Positions 25,395 to 34,987 of a stretch of DNA of 64,000 bases are shown one piece after another. Each line of letters starts with the position of its first letter. Position 1 is the stretch's first letter. A program made the translations under genes and the position numbers. Where the stretch lies: assembly GCA_035762345.1 (NCBI GenBank), contig DASTPE010000114.1:1-64000 (forward strand), in the 5' to 3' direction. The DNA is from SCGC-AG-212-J23 sp035762345 (GTDB lineage: Bacteria > Pseudomonadota > Gammaproteobacteria > Burkholderiales > SG8-39). Under the pieces are notes generated by a model. The model was not told where the DNA came from. It searched no databases and saw only the letters and a list, made by a program, of their open reading frames with translations.

Positions 25395-26684
25395 GTGAAG
25401 CGCTTTTGCCCCCTCGTCCTCGTGCTCTTCTGCCTGCCGGTCGCCGGGCAGGGCGTCATCCCGGTCGATCGCATCGTAGCGGTGGTGAACAAGGAGGTGA
25501 TCACCGCGACCGAGCTCGCCGAGGCAGTGGCGGCGGCGCAGCGCCAGCTGCGCCGCCAGAAGACGCCGCTGCCCGAACGCGGGCTGCTCGAGCGCCAGAT
25601 GCTCGAGCGGCTGATCCTCGACAAGGCCCAGGTGCAGTTCGCGCGCGACAAGGGCATTCGCATCGATGAGCAGCAGCTCGATCGCGCGGTGCAGCGCGTC
25701 CTGCAGAACAACAACATGAGCCTGGCCGATTTTCGCGCGGCGCTGGAGCGGGACGGGGTCTCGTTCCAGGCGTGGCGCGAGGACCTGCGCGAGCAGATGC
25801 TGCTCACGCGAGTGCGCGAGCGGGAGGTCGACGACCGCATCCAGGTGAGCGACACGGAGATCGACCTTTTTGTCGCCGAGTTGCAGGCGAAGCCCGACAG
25901 CCGGGTCGAGTACCAGCTTTCGCACATTCTGGTGCGCGTACCCGAGCAGGCGAATCCCGAGCGGATCGAGGCGGCGCGCGCCCGCGCACAGAAAGCGCTC
26001 GCGGAGGCGCGCGCGGGGGCCGACTTCTCCACGCTGGCGGCGAGCTACTCCGACGCGCCCGATGCGCTTCAGGGCGGCGCGGTCGGCTGGCGCAGCCACG
26101 ACCGTCTGCCGGAGATCTTTTCCAGCGCGCTCGCGCGCATGCAGCCCGGCGCGGTGAGCGAGATGCTGCGCAGCCCGGCAGGTTTCCACCTGCTCAAGCT
26201 CAACGACCGGCGCGGCGTCGCGCTCGACAACGCGCCCGTCGCGCAGACGCGCCTGCGACACATCCTCATCCGGGCGAGCGAGTCGATGTCCGAAAGCGAG
26301 GCGCTGCGACGCTTGAACGACCTGCGTGCGCGCATCGTGAGCGGCGCGGCCGACTTCGCCGAGATGGCCCGTGTCCATTCGGGCGATGCCACGGCCGCGC
26401 GCGGCGGCGAGCTCGACTGGGTCTACCCCGGGGACACCGTGCCGGACTTCGAGCGCGCCTACCAGGAGCTCAAGATCGGCGAGATCAGCCAGCCGGTGCG
26501 CACGCCTTTCGGCTACCACCTGATCCAGGTGCTGGAGCGGCGCTCGGCTGACGTATCCCCGGAACGGCGCCGGTTGCAGGCGCGGCAGGCGCTGCGCGAG
26601 CGCAAGGCCGACGAGGCCTACCAGGAATGGCTGCGCCAGCTGCGTGATCAGATCTACGTCGAGCTGCGACTGGAGGAGCGATAG
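25395..26684 (+). CDS. surA: Periplasmic chaperone / peptidyl-prolyl isomerase SurA
   Basis: A 429-residue periplasmic chaperone for outer-membrane proteins. It has a signal peptide (about 1-19), N-terminal SurA domain (IVAVVNKEVITATEL), two parvulin domains (about 170-270, with SHILVRVPEQ and GWRSHDRLPE; and about 285-385, with RHILIRASES and GELDWVYPGD) and a C-terminal helix. The start is GTG 25395, 4 bases after lptD. The pair lptD-surA is functionally linked, since LptD is a SurA client. Confidence 0.96.
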   Translation: MKRFCPLVLVLFCLPVAGQGVIPVDRIVAVVNKEVITATELAEAVAAAQRQLRRQKTPLPERGLLERQMLERLILDKAQVQFARDKGIRIDEQQLDRAVQRVLQNNNMSLADFRAALERDGVSFQAWREDLREQMLLTRVREREVDDRIQVSDTEIDLFVAELQAKPDSRVEYQLSHILVRVPEQANPERIEAARARAQKALAEARAGADFSTLAASYSDAPDALQGGAVGWRSHDRLPEIFSSALARMQPGAVSEMLRSPAGFHLLKLNDRRGVALDNAPVAQTRLRHILIRASESMSESEALRRLNDLRARIVSGAADFAEMARVHSGDATAARGGELDWVYPGDTVPDFERAYQELKIGEISQPVRTPFGYHLIQVLERRSADVSPERRRLQARQALRERKADEAYQEWLRQLRDQIYVELRLEER

Positions 26685-27601
26685 GGCGCCCGGCCGTCGC
26701 GCGGCGCCCAGCCGTCGCCCTCACTTCCGGCGAGCCTGCGGGTATCGGTCCGGAGCTCTGTCGCATGCTCGCCGCCGAGGCGTTTGCGGCCCGGGTCGTA
26801 GTTATCGGCGACCGGTCGCTGTTCGATTCTGCGGAAGTGGAGCATGTCCCGCTGCGCCGGCCGCGCACGCCGGGCAACCTCGATCCCGCCAACAGCCGCT
26901 ACGTGCTGGAGGTCCTCGATCGCGCAATCGACGGCTGCCTCGCGGGCGAATTCGACGCCATGGTGACCGCGCCGGTGCAGAAGAGCGTGATCAACGATGC
27001 GGGCATCGTTTTCACCGGGCATACCGAATATCTCGCCGAGCGCGCGCACGCGCCGCATGTGGTGATGATGTTGGTGGGCGGTGGCCTGCGCGTCGCGCTG
27101 GTCACCACGCACCTCGCATTGGCTGAAGTTCCCCGCGCCATTACCCAAGAGCTAGTCGTGAAGACGCTGCGCGTCGTCGACGCCGACTTGAGGAAGCGCT
27201 TCCGCGTCGAGCGGCCGCGGATCCTGGTCGCGGGCTTGAACCCGCACAGTGGAGAATCCGGTCACTTCGGCAGCGAGGACCTCGAGGCCATCGCGCCGGC
27301 GGTGGCTGAGGCGCAGGCCGCTGGCATCGACGCCAAGGGCCCATTGCCGGCAGACACGATCTTTGTCCCTGCTCGGGTAAAAGAAGCCGACTGCGTGCTC
27401 GCCATGTACCACGACCAGGGACTGCCCGTTCTCAAGTACGCATCGTTCGGCCGTGGGGTAAACGTAACCCTCGGGCTTCCTTTCGTGCGCACCTCGGTCG
27501 ACCACGGTACCGCGCTCGACCTTGCCGGGACAGGCAAAGCCGATCCGGGCAGCCTGATCGAGGCAGTAAAGCTTGCCATCGAGCTCGCATCGCCCGCGTA
27601 A
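26681..27601 (+). CDS. pdxA: 4-hydroxythreonine-4-phosphate dehydrogenase
   Basis: NAD-dependent step of pyridoxal phosphate synthesis. The conserved N-terminus VALTSGEPAGIGPELC, the metal-binding LVTTHLALAEVP, LNPHSGESGHFG and CVLAMYHDQGLPVLKY motifs are all present. The 5' end is odd. The first ATG/GTG/TTG in frame (26765) would delete the conserved substrate-binding N-terminus, and upstream the frame is open back into surA without any canonical start. An ATA at 26681, overlapping the surA stop and close behind GGAGGAG, is used here. A base error or rare initiation is possible. Confidence 0.88.
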   Translation: MGRPAVARRPAVALTSGEPAGIGPELCRMLAAEAFAARVVVIGDRSLFDSAEVEHVPLRRPRTPGNLDPANSRYVLEVLDRAIDGCLAGEFDAMVTAPVQKSVINDAGIVFTGHTEYLAERAHAPHVVMMLVGGGLRVALVTTHLALAEVPRAITQELVVKTLRVVDADLRKRFRVERPRILVAGLNPHSGESGHFGSEDLEAIAPAVAEAQAAGIDAKGPLPADTIFVPARVKEADCVLAMYHDQGLPVLKYASFGRGVNVTLGLPFVRTSVDHGTALDLAGTGKADPGSLIEAVKLAIELASPA

Positions 27602-28334
27602 GCGATTCGGGCAGCATTTCCTGCACGAGCGCGGCGTGCTGGCCAGGATCCTGGACGCGATTGCGCCGTCAAGTGAAGACTTCTTCGTCGAGATCGGCCC
27701 GGGAGAGGGCGTGCTGACCGGCCTCCTATTAGGGCGGGTCAAGAAGCTTGAAGCTATCGAACTCGATCGCGATCTCGTTGCGACGCTGCAGACCAAGTTT
27801 GCCGACAAATTAGTCGTGCACTGCGCGGACGCGCTCGAGTTCGATTTCGCCCGCTTTCCGCTCGGCGTGCGGCTGGTCGGCAACCTGCCATACAACATAT
27901 CCACCCCGCTGCTATTCCACCTCACGCGCTATGCGAGCCGGGTGCGCGACCTGCATTTCATGCTGCAGCTCGAAGTAGTAGAGCGCATGGTGGCGGCGCC
28001 TTCCACACCGGCCTATGGCCGCCTGTCCGTGTCGCTGCAGGCGAGGTTCAGCATGAACAAGCTTTTCAACGTGGCGCGCGGCGCTTTCCGGCCGCCCCCG
28101 AAGGTGCAATCGGCGCTTGTGAGGATGGAGCCGCTCGACCGGCAGCTGCGCGTGGACGAGCAGCTGCTCCGCCGGGCATTTTCAGCGCGGCGCAAGATGC
28201 TGCGCAACGCGCTGCCTGAAGTGGACTTCATTGCGGTCGGAATCGACCCGCGCCTGCGGCCCGAGAATTTGTCCCCCGAGGACTACGCGCGCCTCTCGAC
28301 CCGCTCGGTCGGCCAGCATCCGCTTGTAAAGTAA
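27573..28334 (+). CDS. rsmA: 16S rRNA dimethyladenosine transferase
   Basis: A 253-residue KsgA-type enzyme that dimethylates two adenines near the 3' end of 16S rRNA. It has KRFGQHFLHERGVL, SAM loop VEIGPGEGVLT, LEAIELDRDL, catalytic NLPYNIS and FRPPPKVQSALV. The start is TTG 27573, which gives the normal RPRKRFGQHF beginning and overlaps pdxA by 29 bases. It ends the lptD-surA-pdxA-rsmA operon. Confidence 0.96.
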   Translation: MPSSSHRPRKRFGQHFLHERGVLARILDAIAPSSEDFFVEIGPGEGVLTGLLLGRVKKLEAIELDRDLVATLQTKFADKLVVHCADALEFDFARFPLGVRLVGNLPYNISTPLLFHLTRYASRVRDLHFMLQLEVVERMVAAPSTPAYGRLSVSLQARFSMNKLFNVARGAFRPPPKVQSALVRMEPLDRQLRVDEQLLRRAFSARRKMLRNALPEVDFIAVGIDPRLRPENLSPEDYARLSTRSVGQHPLVK

Positions 28335-28393
28335 GGGATAGAAGGAAATTCCTTCGCAACCCGGCCGCGACGAGCGAGTGGTTTGGGCAGGTT

Positions 28394-29335
28394 TCAGGGC
28401 CGTGGCTCATGCTTGCGGCTGCAAAGTGGCCCTGCAACCGGTCTTATGGCAAATACCCGCGACCAGTGCTTGTCCAGCATGAAGATCCAGTCAGAGGGAT
28501 GCCGCCGAAACAGGCGCTCGAAGCTCGCCATCCATCGCTGCGTGCCCTGCTGCAGGTCCTCCTGCACCACGTACCCTTCGTCGGCGAGGAGGGTGATTCT
28601 TTCTCCGTCCATGCGTTGGAAAATGGGGACGATCGGGACGCCGAAGCGGGCGGAGATGCGCGCCGGCCATGCCGGGCTGCTGACATGCTGCCCGAAGGCG
28701 GTAACCTCGACCGTGTCCACGCCCGGAGCAATCACGTCGGCAGTCCCGACGACGGCCATGCCCTCCCGCAGCGCGCGCGCGATGTGGCGCATGACGGTCG
28801 CGGGCGCGGTATTGCGCGAGACAATGAGCCTTGGCCCGAGCTTCTCCAGGTACTCGATCATGAGGCGAGCGCGCACGGGCTCGCGGGACTCGCGCACCAG
28901 CAGGCCCGTGGGGCAGAAAACGCCCAGCCCGGCGCTGCTGAGCACGGAGCCGGCACAGTGCGGCGTCAGCAAGATGAGCCCGGTTCGGCTAGCGCCCAAT
29001 CGCCGGTATTGTTCGGCCAGGGTCGAGTCGACGACCGTTTGGGCGACGAGCCGCTCAGAGCCATGGCGGTAGAGCCTGGCGAAATGGAGGGCGGCCGCCT
29101 CCAGGTTGTCCACCATCCTTGAGTAGATCGGCCAGGGATCGGTGCGGCCGGCGGCCTGGCAGAAAGCGCCGACCTTTCGCCGCACAGAACTGCCCGGCAG
29201 GAAATAAGCCGCCTTTGCCGCTGCGCCGATGCCGGCGAGGACCGTCCGGCTGACGCTCTCGGGTAATCCTGCCAGGTGGTAGCCGAAGCGGTGCAGCGGC
29301 ACCGCGATGGTGTCTTTGACGCGGCGAAAATGCAC
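28394..29335 (-). CDS. LpxL/HtrB-family lipid acyltransferase
   Basis: A protein of about 313 residues from the lysophospholipid acyltransferase superfamily, LpxL/LpxM branch. The HX4D/E-type segment is TPHCAGSVLSS. Other marks are VGTADVIAPGVDTVEVTAFG, GVPIVPIFQRMDGERITLL and the C-terminal FRRHPSDWIFMLDKHWSR. The HHXE-type core is atypical, so the substrate (lipid A or another lipid) is open. The start is uncertain: GTG 29335 is chosen because further extension (TTG 29374, TTG 29446) runs towards or into the remnant of a divergent flavin reductase. No good ribosome-binding site is seen. Confidence 0.75.
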   Translation of the reverse strand: MHFRRVKDTIAVPLHRFGYHLAGLPESVSRTVLAGIGAAAKAAYFLPGSSVRRKVGAFCQAAGRTDPWPIYSRMVDNLEAAALHFARLYRHGSERLVAQTVVDSTLAEQYRRLGASRTGLILLTPHCAGSVLSSAGLGVFCPTGLLVRESREPVRARLMIEYLEKLGPRLIVSRNTAPATVMRHIARALREGMAVVGTADVIAPGVDTVEVTAFGQHVSSPAWPARISARFGVPIVPIFQRMDGERITLLADEGYVVQEDLQQGTQRWMASFERLFRRHPSDWIFMLDKHWSRVFAIRPVAGPLCSRKHEPRP

Positions 29336-29387
29336 TTGGCGGAAATTCTGCCACGGCGCTCGGAGCGAATACAAATCGGCGGCCCGG

Positions 29388-29584
29388 ATGGTCTTCTTCG
29401 AGCCACAGGGCCGCGACAAGAGCCTGTTCCCGCACGATCCGTTCAAGGTGATGATCGTGCCGCGGCGATCGGCTGGATCTCGACGCTGGGCGCCCGGAGC
29501 GAGCTCAACCTCTCCCCCTACAGCTACTTCAAAGCGCCGCTGAGGGAGGATCGAGTCTGTCCTGGAGTCGACCTGCGGAGCTAG
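29388..29584 (+). pseudogene. N-terminal remnant of a flavin reductase-like protein
   Basis: From ATG 29388 one frame reads MVFFEPQGRDKSLFPHDPFK then VMIVPR. After a one-base slip near 29463-29467 another frame continues AIGWISTLGARSELNLSPYSYFKA. Together this is the typical beginning of flavin-reductase-like (flavoredoxin) proteins, where VAPRPIGWIS and NLAPYS are hallmarks. The remaining 120-150 residues are absent; the frame ends at a TAG at 29582-29584. The gene is therefore both frameshifted and truncated. Confidence 0.65.
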
Positions 29585-29768
29585 CCCGGCTACCTCCATG
29601 CCGTGGTCACAGGGGAGAACACGCGCGAGAACGTCGCCGGCCGTGAACGCCGGCGGGGACATGATGGAATTCGCCGAGAACGTGGCGCTCGGCCGCGGCA
29701 TCCCGGTGCGCCTGTTCGGCGCCGTGGCCGAGGCCGAGACGTGGCTCGAGAATCCGCAGCCGCGCTGA
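29585..29768 (+). pseudogene. Remnant of a STAS/SpoIIAA-like small protein with internal deletion
   Basis: One frame reads PGYLHAVVTGENTRENVA (29585-29638). The next frame then continues AVNAGGDMMEFAENVALGRG and IPVRLFGAVAEAETWLENP to a stop at 29766-29768. The first piece looks like the N-terminus and the second like the C-terminus of SpoIIAA/STAS-like proteins whose normal middle, about 50 residues, is missing. There is no start codon in a sensible place. The family call is by memory of the motif pattern and is tentative. Confidence 0.45.
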
Positions 29769-30148
<380 letters not shown>

Positions 30149-30152
<4 letters not shown>

Positions 30153-30850
30153 CTTGTTTCCTTTAGAAGAGGTAGGGCGGCTCCGGCAAGCTCGAGGCGC
30201 TCGCGCGCGGGGAGCCAGTCCGGATAGAGCGAAGCGAGGACGCGGTAGAACCGCGCCGAGTGATTGAGCTCCACGAGGTGCGCGGCTTCATGGGCAACGA
30301 CGTAGTCCGCCAGTGCTGGCTCGACGTGGACGAGTCGCCACGAAAGCCGGATCGTTCCGTCCTCTTGGCAGGCCCCCCATTGCGTGCGTGCATTCGAAAG
30401 GGCGACCCGCGGCGCCGGCCGCCCGACCCGCGCGGCGAAATGAGCGACGCGCGGGCGCAATGCCTCGAGCGCCGCGGCTTTCAGCCATTTCACGAGCTGC
30501 GGCATGCTGCCAAAGCGCAGGGTACCGTTCTCGCGGCGCACCGGGCCGCCACAGCGCTCAAGTCGCACGCTCTTGCCGAAAAGCGGCAGGCGCTCACCGC
30601 GGGCGCCTTGCACAAGCGTCGGCCGCGGCGCGCGCGCCCATTCGTCGAGCTTGGCGAGAATCCAGCGCTCCTTCTCCCGCACGAATCCCTCGATATCGCG
30701 CCATGGCGCGCGCAGCGGCGCCGAAACCTTGAGTCCGTCGGCGTCGACCGTGATGCCGAGCGTGCGCCGACGCCGGCGCACGAAGCGGTACTCCACCTCG
30801 CGTCCGCCCAGGCGGATCAGGTGAGCGCTCTTTGCTGCTCTTCGATCCAT
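30149..30850 (-). CDS. YgjP-like zinc metallopeptidase-fold protein
   Basis: A 233-residue protein of the YgjP/WLM (DUF45) family with the gluzincin motif VVAHEAAHLVELNHSARFYRVL (HExxH plus downstream His/Glu). The N-terminal domain has RRRTLGITVDADGLKVSAP. Substrate unknown. It overlaps plsC by 34 bases at its start and gloA by 4 at its end; it is part of the long minus-strand operon. Confidence 0.88.
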
Positions 30851-31521
30851 GTCTTCGCGAGCTCATTCACCGTCTCGGCATCGCGGTTGGCGGCGTCGAT
30901 CGGCGGGCCGATGCGCACGGTAACCGTGCCGGGCCGCTTGAGAAAGGCGTTGCGCGGCCAGAACAGCCCCGCGTTGTGCGCTACCGGGATCACCGGCGCG
31001 CCCGCCGAGCAGGCGAGCCAGGCGCCGCCGGGATGGTAGGCGCGCGAAGCGCCGGGCGGGACCCGAGTGCCTTCAGGGAAAACCACCACCCAGAAGCCCT
31101 GCCGCAGCCGCTCCCGGCCACGCCGGGCGATCGCGCGCAGCGCCGCCACGCCGCGCGAGCGATCGATCGCGATCGGGCTCATCAGGGCGAGTCCCCAGCC
31201 GAAGAACGGGATCCAGAGCAGCTCGCGCTTGAGTACTAGCACCTGCGGCGGGAAGATGAGCTGGAAGGCCATGGTCTCCCAGGCTGACTGGTGCTTGGCG
31301 AGGATCACGGAGGGGCGCGAAGGCAGGTTTTCGCGGCCCTCGACCCGCCAGTCGATGCGCACGATCGCCTTCGCCATGAGCACGACCAGGCGCGACCAGC
31401 CGGAGATGATGCGGTAGCGAGCCATGCGCGGCAGCGGAAAGGTAACGAGCGCAATCAGCGCGTACGGCGGCGTGATGAGCACGAGTCCCAGCGCGAACAA
31501 TGCCGAACGCACGAACCTCAC
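30817..31521 (-). CDS. plsC: 1-acyl-sn-glycerol-3-phosphate acyltransferase
   Basis: A 234-residue membrane acyltransferase making phosphatidic acid. It has an N-terminal hydrophobic segment (about 5-30), the active-site AKHQSAWET (HX4E variant of the usual HX4D), PFFGWGLALMSPIAIDRS, and FPEGTRVPPG. The start is GTG 31521, overlapping the gmhB stop (GTGA). The HX4E variant is frequent in betaproteobacterial homologues. Confidence 0.93.
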   Translation of the reverse strand: MRFVRSALFALGLVLITPPYALIALVTFPLPRMARYRIISGWSRLVVLMAKAIVRIDWRVEGRENLPSRPSVILAKHQSAWETMAFQLIFPPQVLVLKRELLWIPFFGWGLALMSPIAIDRSRGVAALRAIARRGRERLRQGFWVVVFPEGTRVPPGASRAYHPGGAWLACSAGAPVIPVAHNAGLFWPRNAFLKRPGTVTVRIGPPIDAANRDAETVNELAKTWIEEQQRALT

Positions 31522-32051
31522 GGAGCGAGCTGCGCGGCGAATGCCGCTAGATCGGGAAACACGCGCGTTCCAGCCGGCAGCTTGCCGGCGTCGCGGGCCT
31601 GCGTCCCCTTGCCGGTGAGCACAAGCACCGGCCGCGCTCCGGCTGCGGCGGCGGCCTCCAGGTCGCGCTGCGTGTCGCCCACCATGTGTGTCTGCTCGAG
31701 CGGGACGTTGAAGCGCCGTGCCACTTCGAGCAGCATCCCCGGCTGCGGCTTGCGGCAATGGCAGCCCGCTTCCGGTGCGTGCGGACAGAAAAAAAACGCG
31801 TCGATGCGTCCGCCGTGCTGGGCGAGCGCGCGCAGGAGCGTGTCGTGGATCGCAAAGAGGGTGCGTGTGTCGAATAGCCCACGCGCGATTCCCGACTGGT
31901 TGGTCGCCACGACCACGCGGTAGTCGGCCTGCGTGAGCCGTGCGATTGCCTCCAGGCTACCCTTGATCGGGTGCCACTCTTCAGGCGACTTGATGTAATC
32001 GTCGCTGTCTTCGTTGATCGTACCGTCGCGGTCCAGAATGACGAGCTTCAT
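31518..32051 (-). CDS. gmhB: D-glycero-beta-D-manno-heptose-1,7-bisphosphate 7-phosphatase
   Basis: A HAD phosphatase of LPS heptose synthesis, 177 residues. It has DxD nucleophile LVILDRDGTINED, VVVATNQSGIARG, the Zn-binding CPHAPEAGCHCRKPQPGM loop and MVGDTQRDLEAAAAAG. The start is ATG 32051, overlapping the glyS stop by 4 bases. Confidence 0.96.
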   Translation of the reverse strand: MKLVILDRDGTINEDSDDYIKSPEEWHPIKGSLEAIARLTQADYRVVVATNQSGIARGLFDTRTLFAIHDTLLRALAQHGGRIDAFFFCPHAPEAGCHCRKPQPGMLLEVARRFNVPLEQTHMVGDTQRDLEAAAAAGARPVLVLTGKGTQARDAGKLPAGTRVFPDLAAFAAQLAP

Positions 32052-34102
32052 TGCGCGAGCTTGGAGATGTCGGCGACACGGTTCATCGCGTCGCGCAGGT
32101 CGCGCAGCAGCGCGAGACGACCCCGGCGAACTTCGGCATCGTCGACCATGACCATCACCGAGTCGAAGAATGAATCCACGGGCGCCTTGAGCACGGCGAA
32201 TGTCTTGAGGTACCCAGCATAGTCGCCGTTGGCAAAAAGCGCATTCGCGACTTTCGCGGCCGAGCGCACGGCGTCGTGCAGCGCTCGCTCCGCCGGCTCC
32301 CTGAGCTCGTCCAGTCGGGCACCTGCATACGACTCGCCTTTAGCCTCGGCCTGCCGCAGAATGTTCGCCACGCGCTTGTTGGCGACGGCTAGGCTCTCGG
32401 CCTCAGGCAAAGCCTGGAATGCCCTGACCGCCTCGAGCTGCTGCGGGACCAGATGCAACCGTACGGGATTTTGACTGAGCACCGACTCCACCTGAAGCGT
32501 CGAGAAGCCCTGGTCCTTCAGGTAGCCTGAGAAGCGCTCGAGGATAAAGGCCTGCAGGTCGCTTTGCGCATCGCGTACCCTGCCGGCGTAGGTGCCGAAC
32601 GCGGAGCCGAGCAAGTCAGGCAGCGGTAAATCGAGTTTGCGCTCCACCAGGATCCGGACCACGCCAAGCGCGGCGCGGCGCAGGCCAAAAGGATCCTTCT
32701 CCCCGGTCGGCTGCTGGCCGATGCCGAACATGCCGGCGAGCCCGTCAAGCTTGTCGGCAAGCGCGACCGCGCAGGCGATCTCGCCCTCCGGGAGCCGGTC
32801 GCCGGCGAAGCGCGGGCGATAGTGCGCTTCGATGGCGTCGGCGACCGCGCCCGGCTCTCCGTCGTTCAGCGCGTAGTAGCGGCCCATGGCGCCTTGGAGC
32901 TCGGGGAACTCGCCCACCATGCCGGTGAGCAGGTCCGCCTTCGACAGCCATGCCGCGCGCTCGGCCTGCAGAGCATCCGCTTTCAGAGCGCGTGCAATGA
33001 TGCCAGTCACAAGCTGCATGCGTTCGACGCGCTCGAGCTGGCTGCCCAGCTTGTTGTGGAAGATCACCTTGGCGAGCTCCGGCACCCGCGCTTCTAACCT
33101 GACCTTGCGGTCCTGGTTGTAGAAGAAGCGCGCGTCCTCCAGGCGCGGCCGTACGACGCGCTCGTTGCCGGCAATGATGTGGCGCGGGTCGGCGACTTTC
33201 ATGTTGGACACGATGAGAAACCTTGGTAGGAGCTTTCCGGCGCCGTCGAAGAGCGGAAAATACTTTTGGTTCTGCCGCATGGTGAGGATGAGGCATTCCG
33301 GCGGCACCTCGAGAAACGCGGCGTCGAACCCTCCACTATGAACGCTCGGATATTCGACGAGCGCGGTCACTTCGTCGAGCAGGTCTTCATAAACGCCAAG
33401 CGCCGCCTTCTCGCCTCCTGCTGCCGCCTTCAACTGGCGCTCGATCTCGTCGCGCCGAGCGCGGAAATCGGCGATCACCATGCCTTCCTCGCGCAGCCTT
33501 GCCTCGTACTCTGCGGCGTCGATTAGGGTAATTGCGCCCTTGCCCATAAAGCGGTGACCTTGGGTGCGGCGCGTGGACTCGAGGCCAAGCACCTTCCCCG
33601 GCACGATGCGCGTGCCGTGCATCATGACGAGGCCGTGCGCGGGGCGAACAAACTGCGCCTCCCCACTTCCCCAGCGCATGGTCTTTGCCACAGGTAGCCG
33701 CTTCAGCGCCTCTTCGACTTTCAGGTCGAGATTCGTATCGAGATGAGACCCCGCCACTAAGGTTCGGTAAGCGAATACTTTCCCCTTGGGTGTATCGATT
33801 TGAATCAACTCATCAACGGAAATTCCATTCCTCTTTGCGAATCCGGATACTGCTTGTGGAGACGCCTTCACCGAAGGGCCGGTGAACTGTACCGGCCGGT
33901 CCGGAGATTTCTCATGGACATGAGTGATGGATACGGCAAGGCGACGCGGAGTGGCAAGATACCTAGCGGCACTTTTTTCGGTGAGAAAGCCGTCTTCGCG
34001 AAGGTCTGCAACCAAGGCACTGCCAAGAGCATCCGACAATGCGTTCAGCGACTTTGGTGGTAACTCCTCCGTCAGCAGCTCGACGAGCAGTGTGGCTTCC
34101 AT
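32048..34102 (-). CDS. glyS: Glycyl-tRNA synthetase beta subunit
   Basis: A 684-residue beta subunit of the heterotetrameric glycyl-tRNA synthetase. It has the N-terminal LLVELLTEELPPKSL signature, RHIIAGNERVVRPRLEDARFFYNQD, an HD-like region (EGEIACAVALADKLDGL) and a C-terminal anticodon-binding helical domain. The start is ATG 34102, adjacent to the glyQ stop. Confidence 0.97.
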   Translation of the reverse strand: MEATLLVELLTEELPPKSLNALSDALGSALVADLREDGFLTEKSAARYLATPRRLAVSITHVHEKSPDRPVQFTGPSVKASPQAVSGFAKRNGISVDELIQIDTPKGKVFAYRTLVAGSHLDTNLDLKVEEALKRLPVAKTMRWGSGEAQFVRPAHGLVMMHGTRIVPGKVLGLESTRRTQGHRFMGKGAITLIDAAEYEARLREEGMVIADFRARRDEIERQLKAAAGGEKAALGVYEDLLDEVTALVEYPSVHSGGFDAAFLEVPPECLILTMRQNQKYFPLFDGAGKLLPRFLIVSNMKVADPRHIIAGNERVVRPRLEDARFFYNQDRKVRLEARVPELAKVIFHNKLGSQLERVERMQLVTGIIARALKADALQAERAAWLSKADLLTGMVGEFPELQGAMGRYYALNDGEPGAVADAIEAHYRPRFAGDRLPEGEIACAVALADKLDGLAGMFGIGQQPTGEKDPFGLRRAALGVVRILVERKLDLPLPDLLGSAFGTYAGRVRDAQSDLQAFILERFSGYLKDQGFSTLQVESVLSQNPVRLHLVPQQLEAVRAFQALPEAESLAVANKRVANILRQAEAKGESYAGARLDELREPAERALHDAVRSAAKVANALFANGDYAGYLKTFAVLKAPVDSFFDSVMVMVDDAEVRRGRLALLRDLRDAMNRVADISKLAQ

Positions 34103-34978
<876 letters not shown>

Positions 34979-34987
34979 GCGCGGATT

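Noticed and set aside
28341..28356. Palindrome GAAGGAA/TTCCTTC after rsmA
   Set aside because: AT-rich short stem without a T tract; it could be a weak hairpin, but there is no evidence for a terminator or operator.
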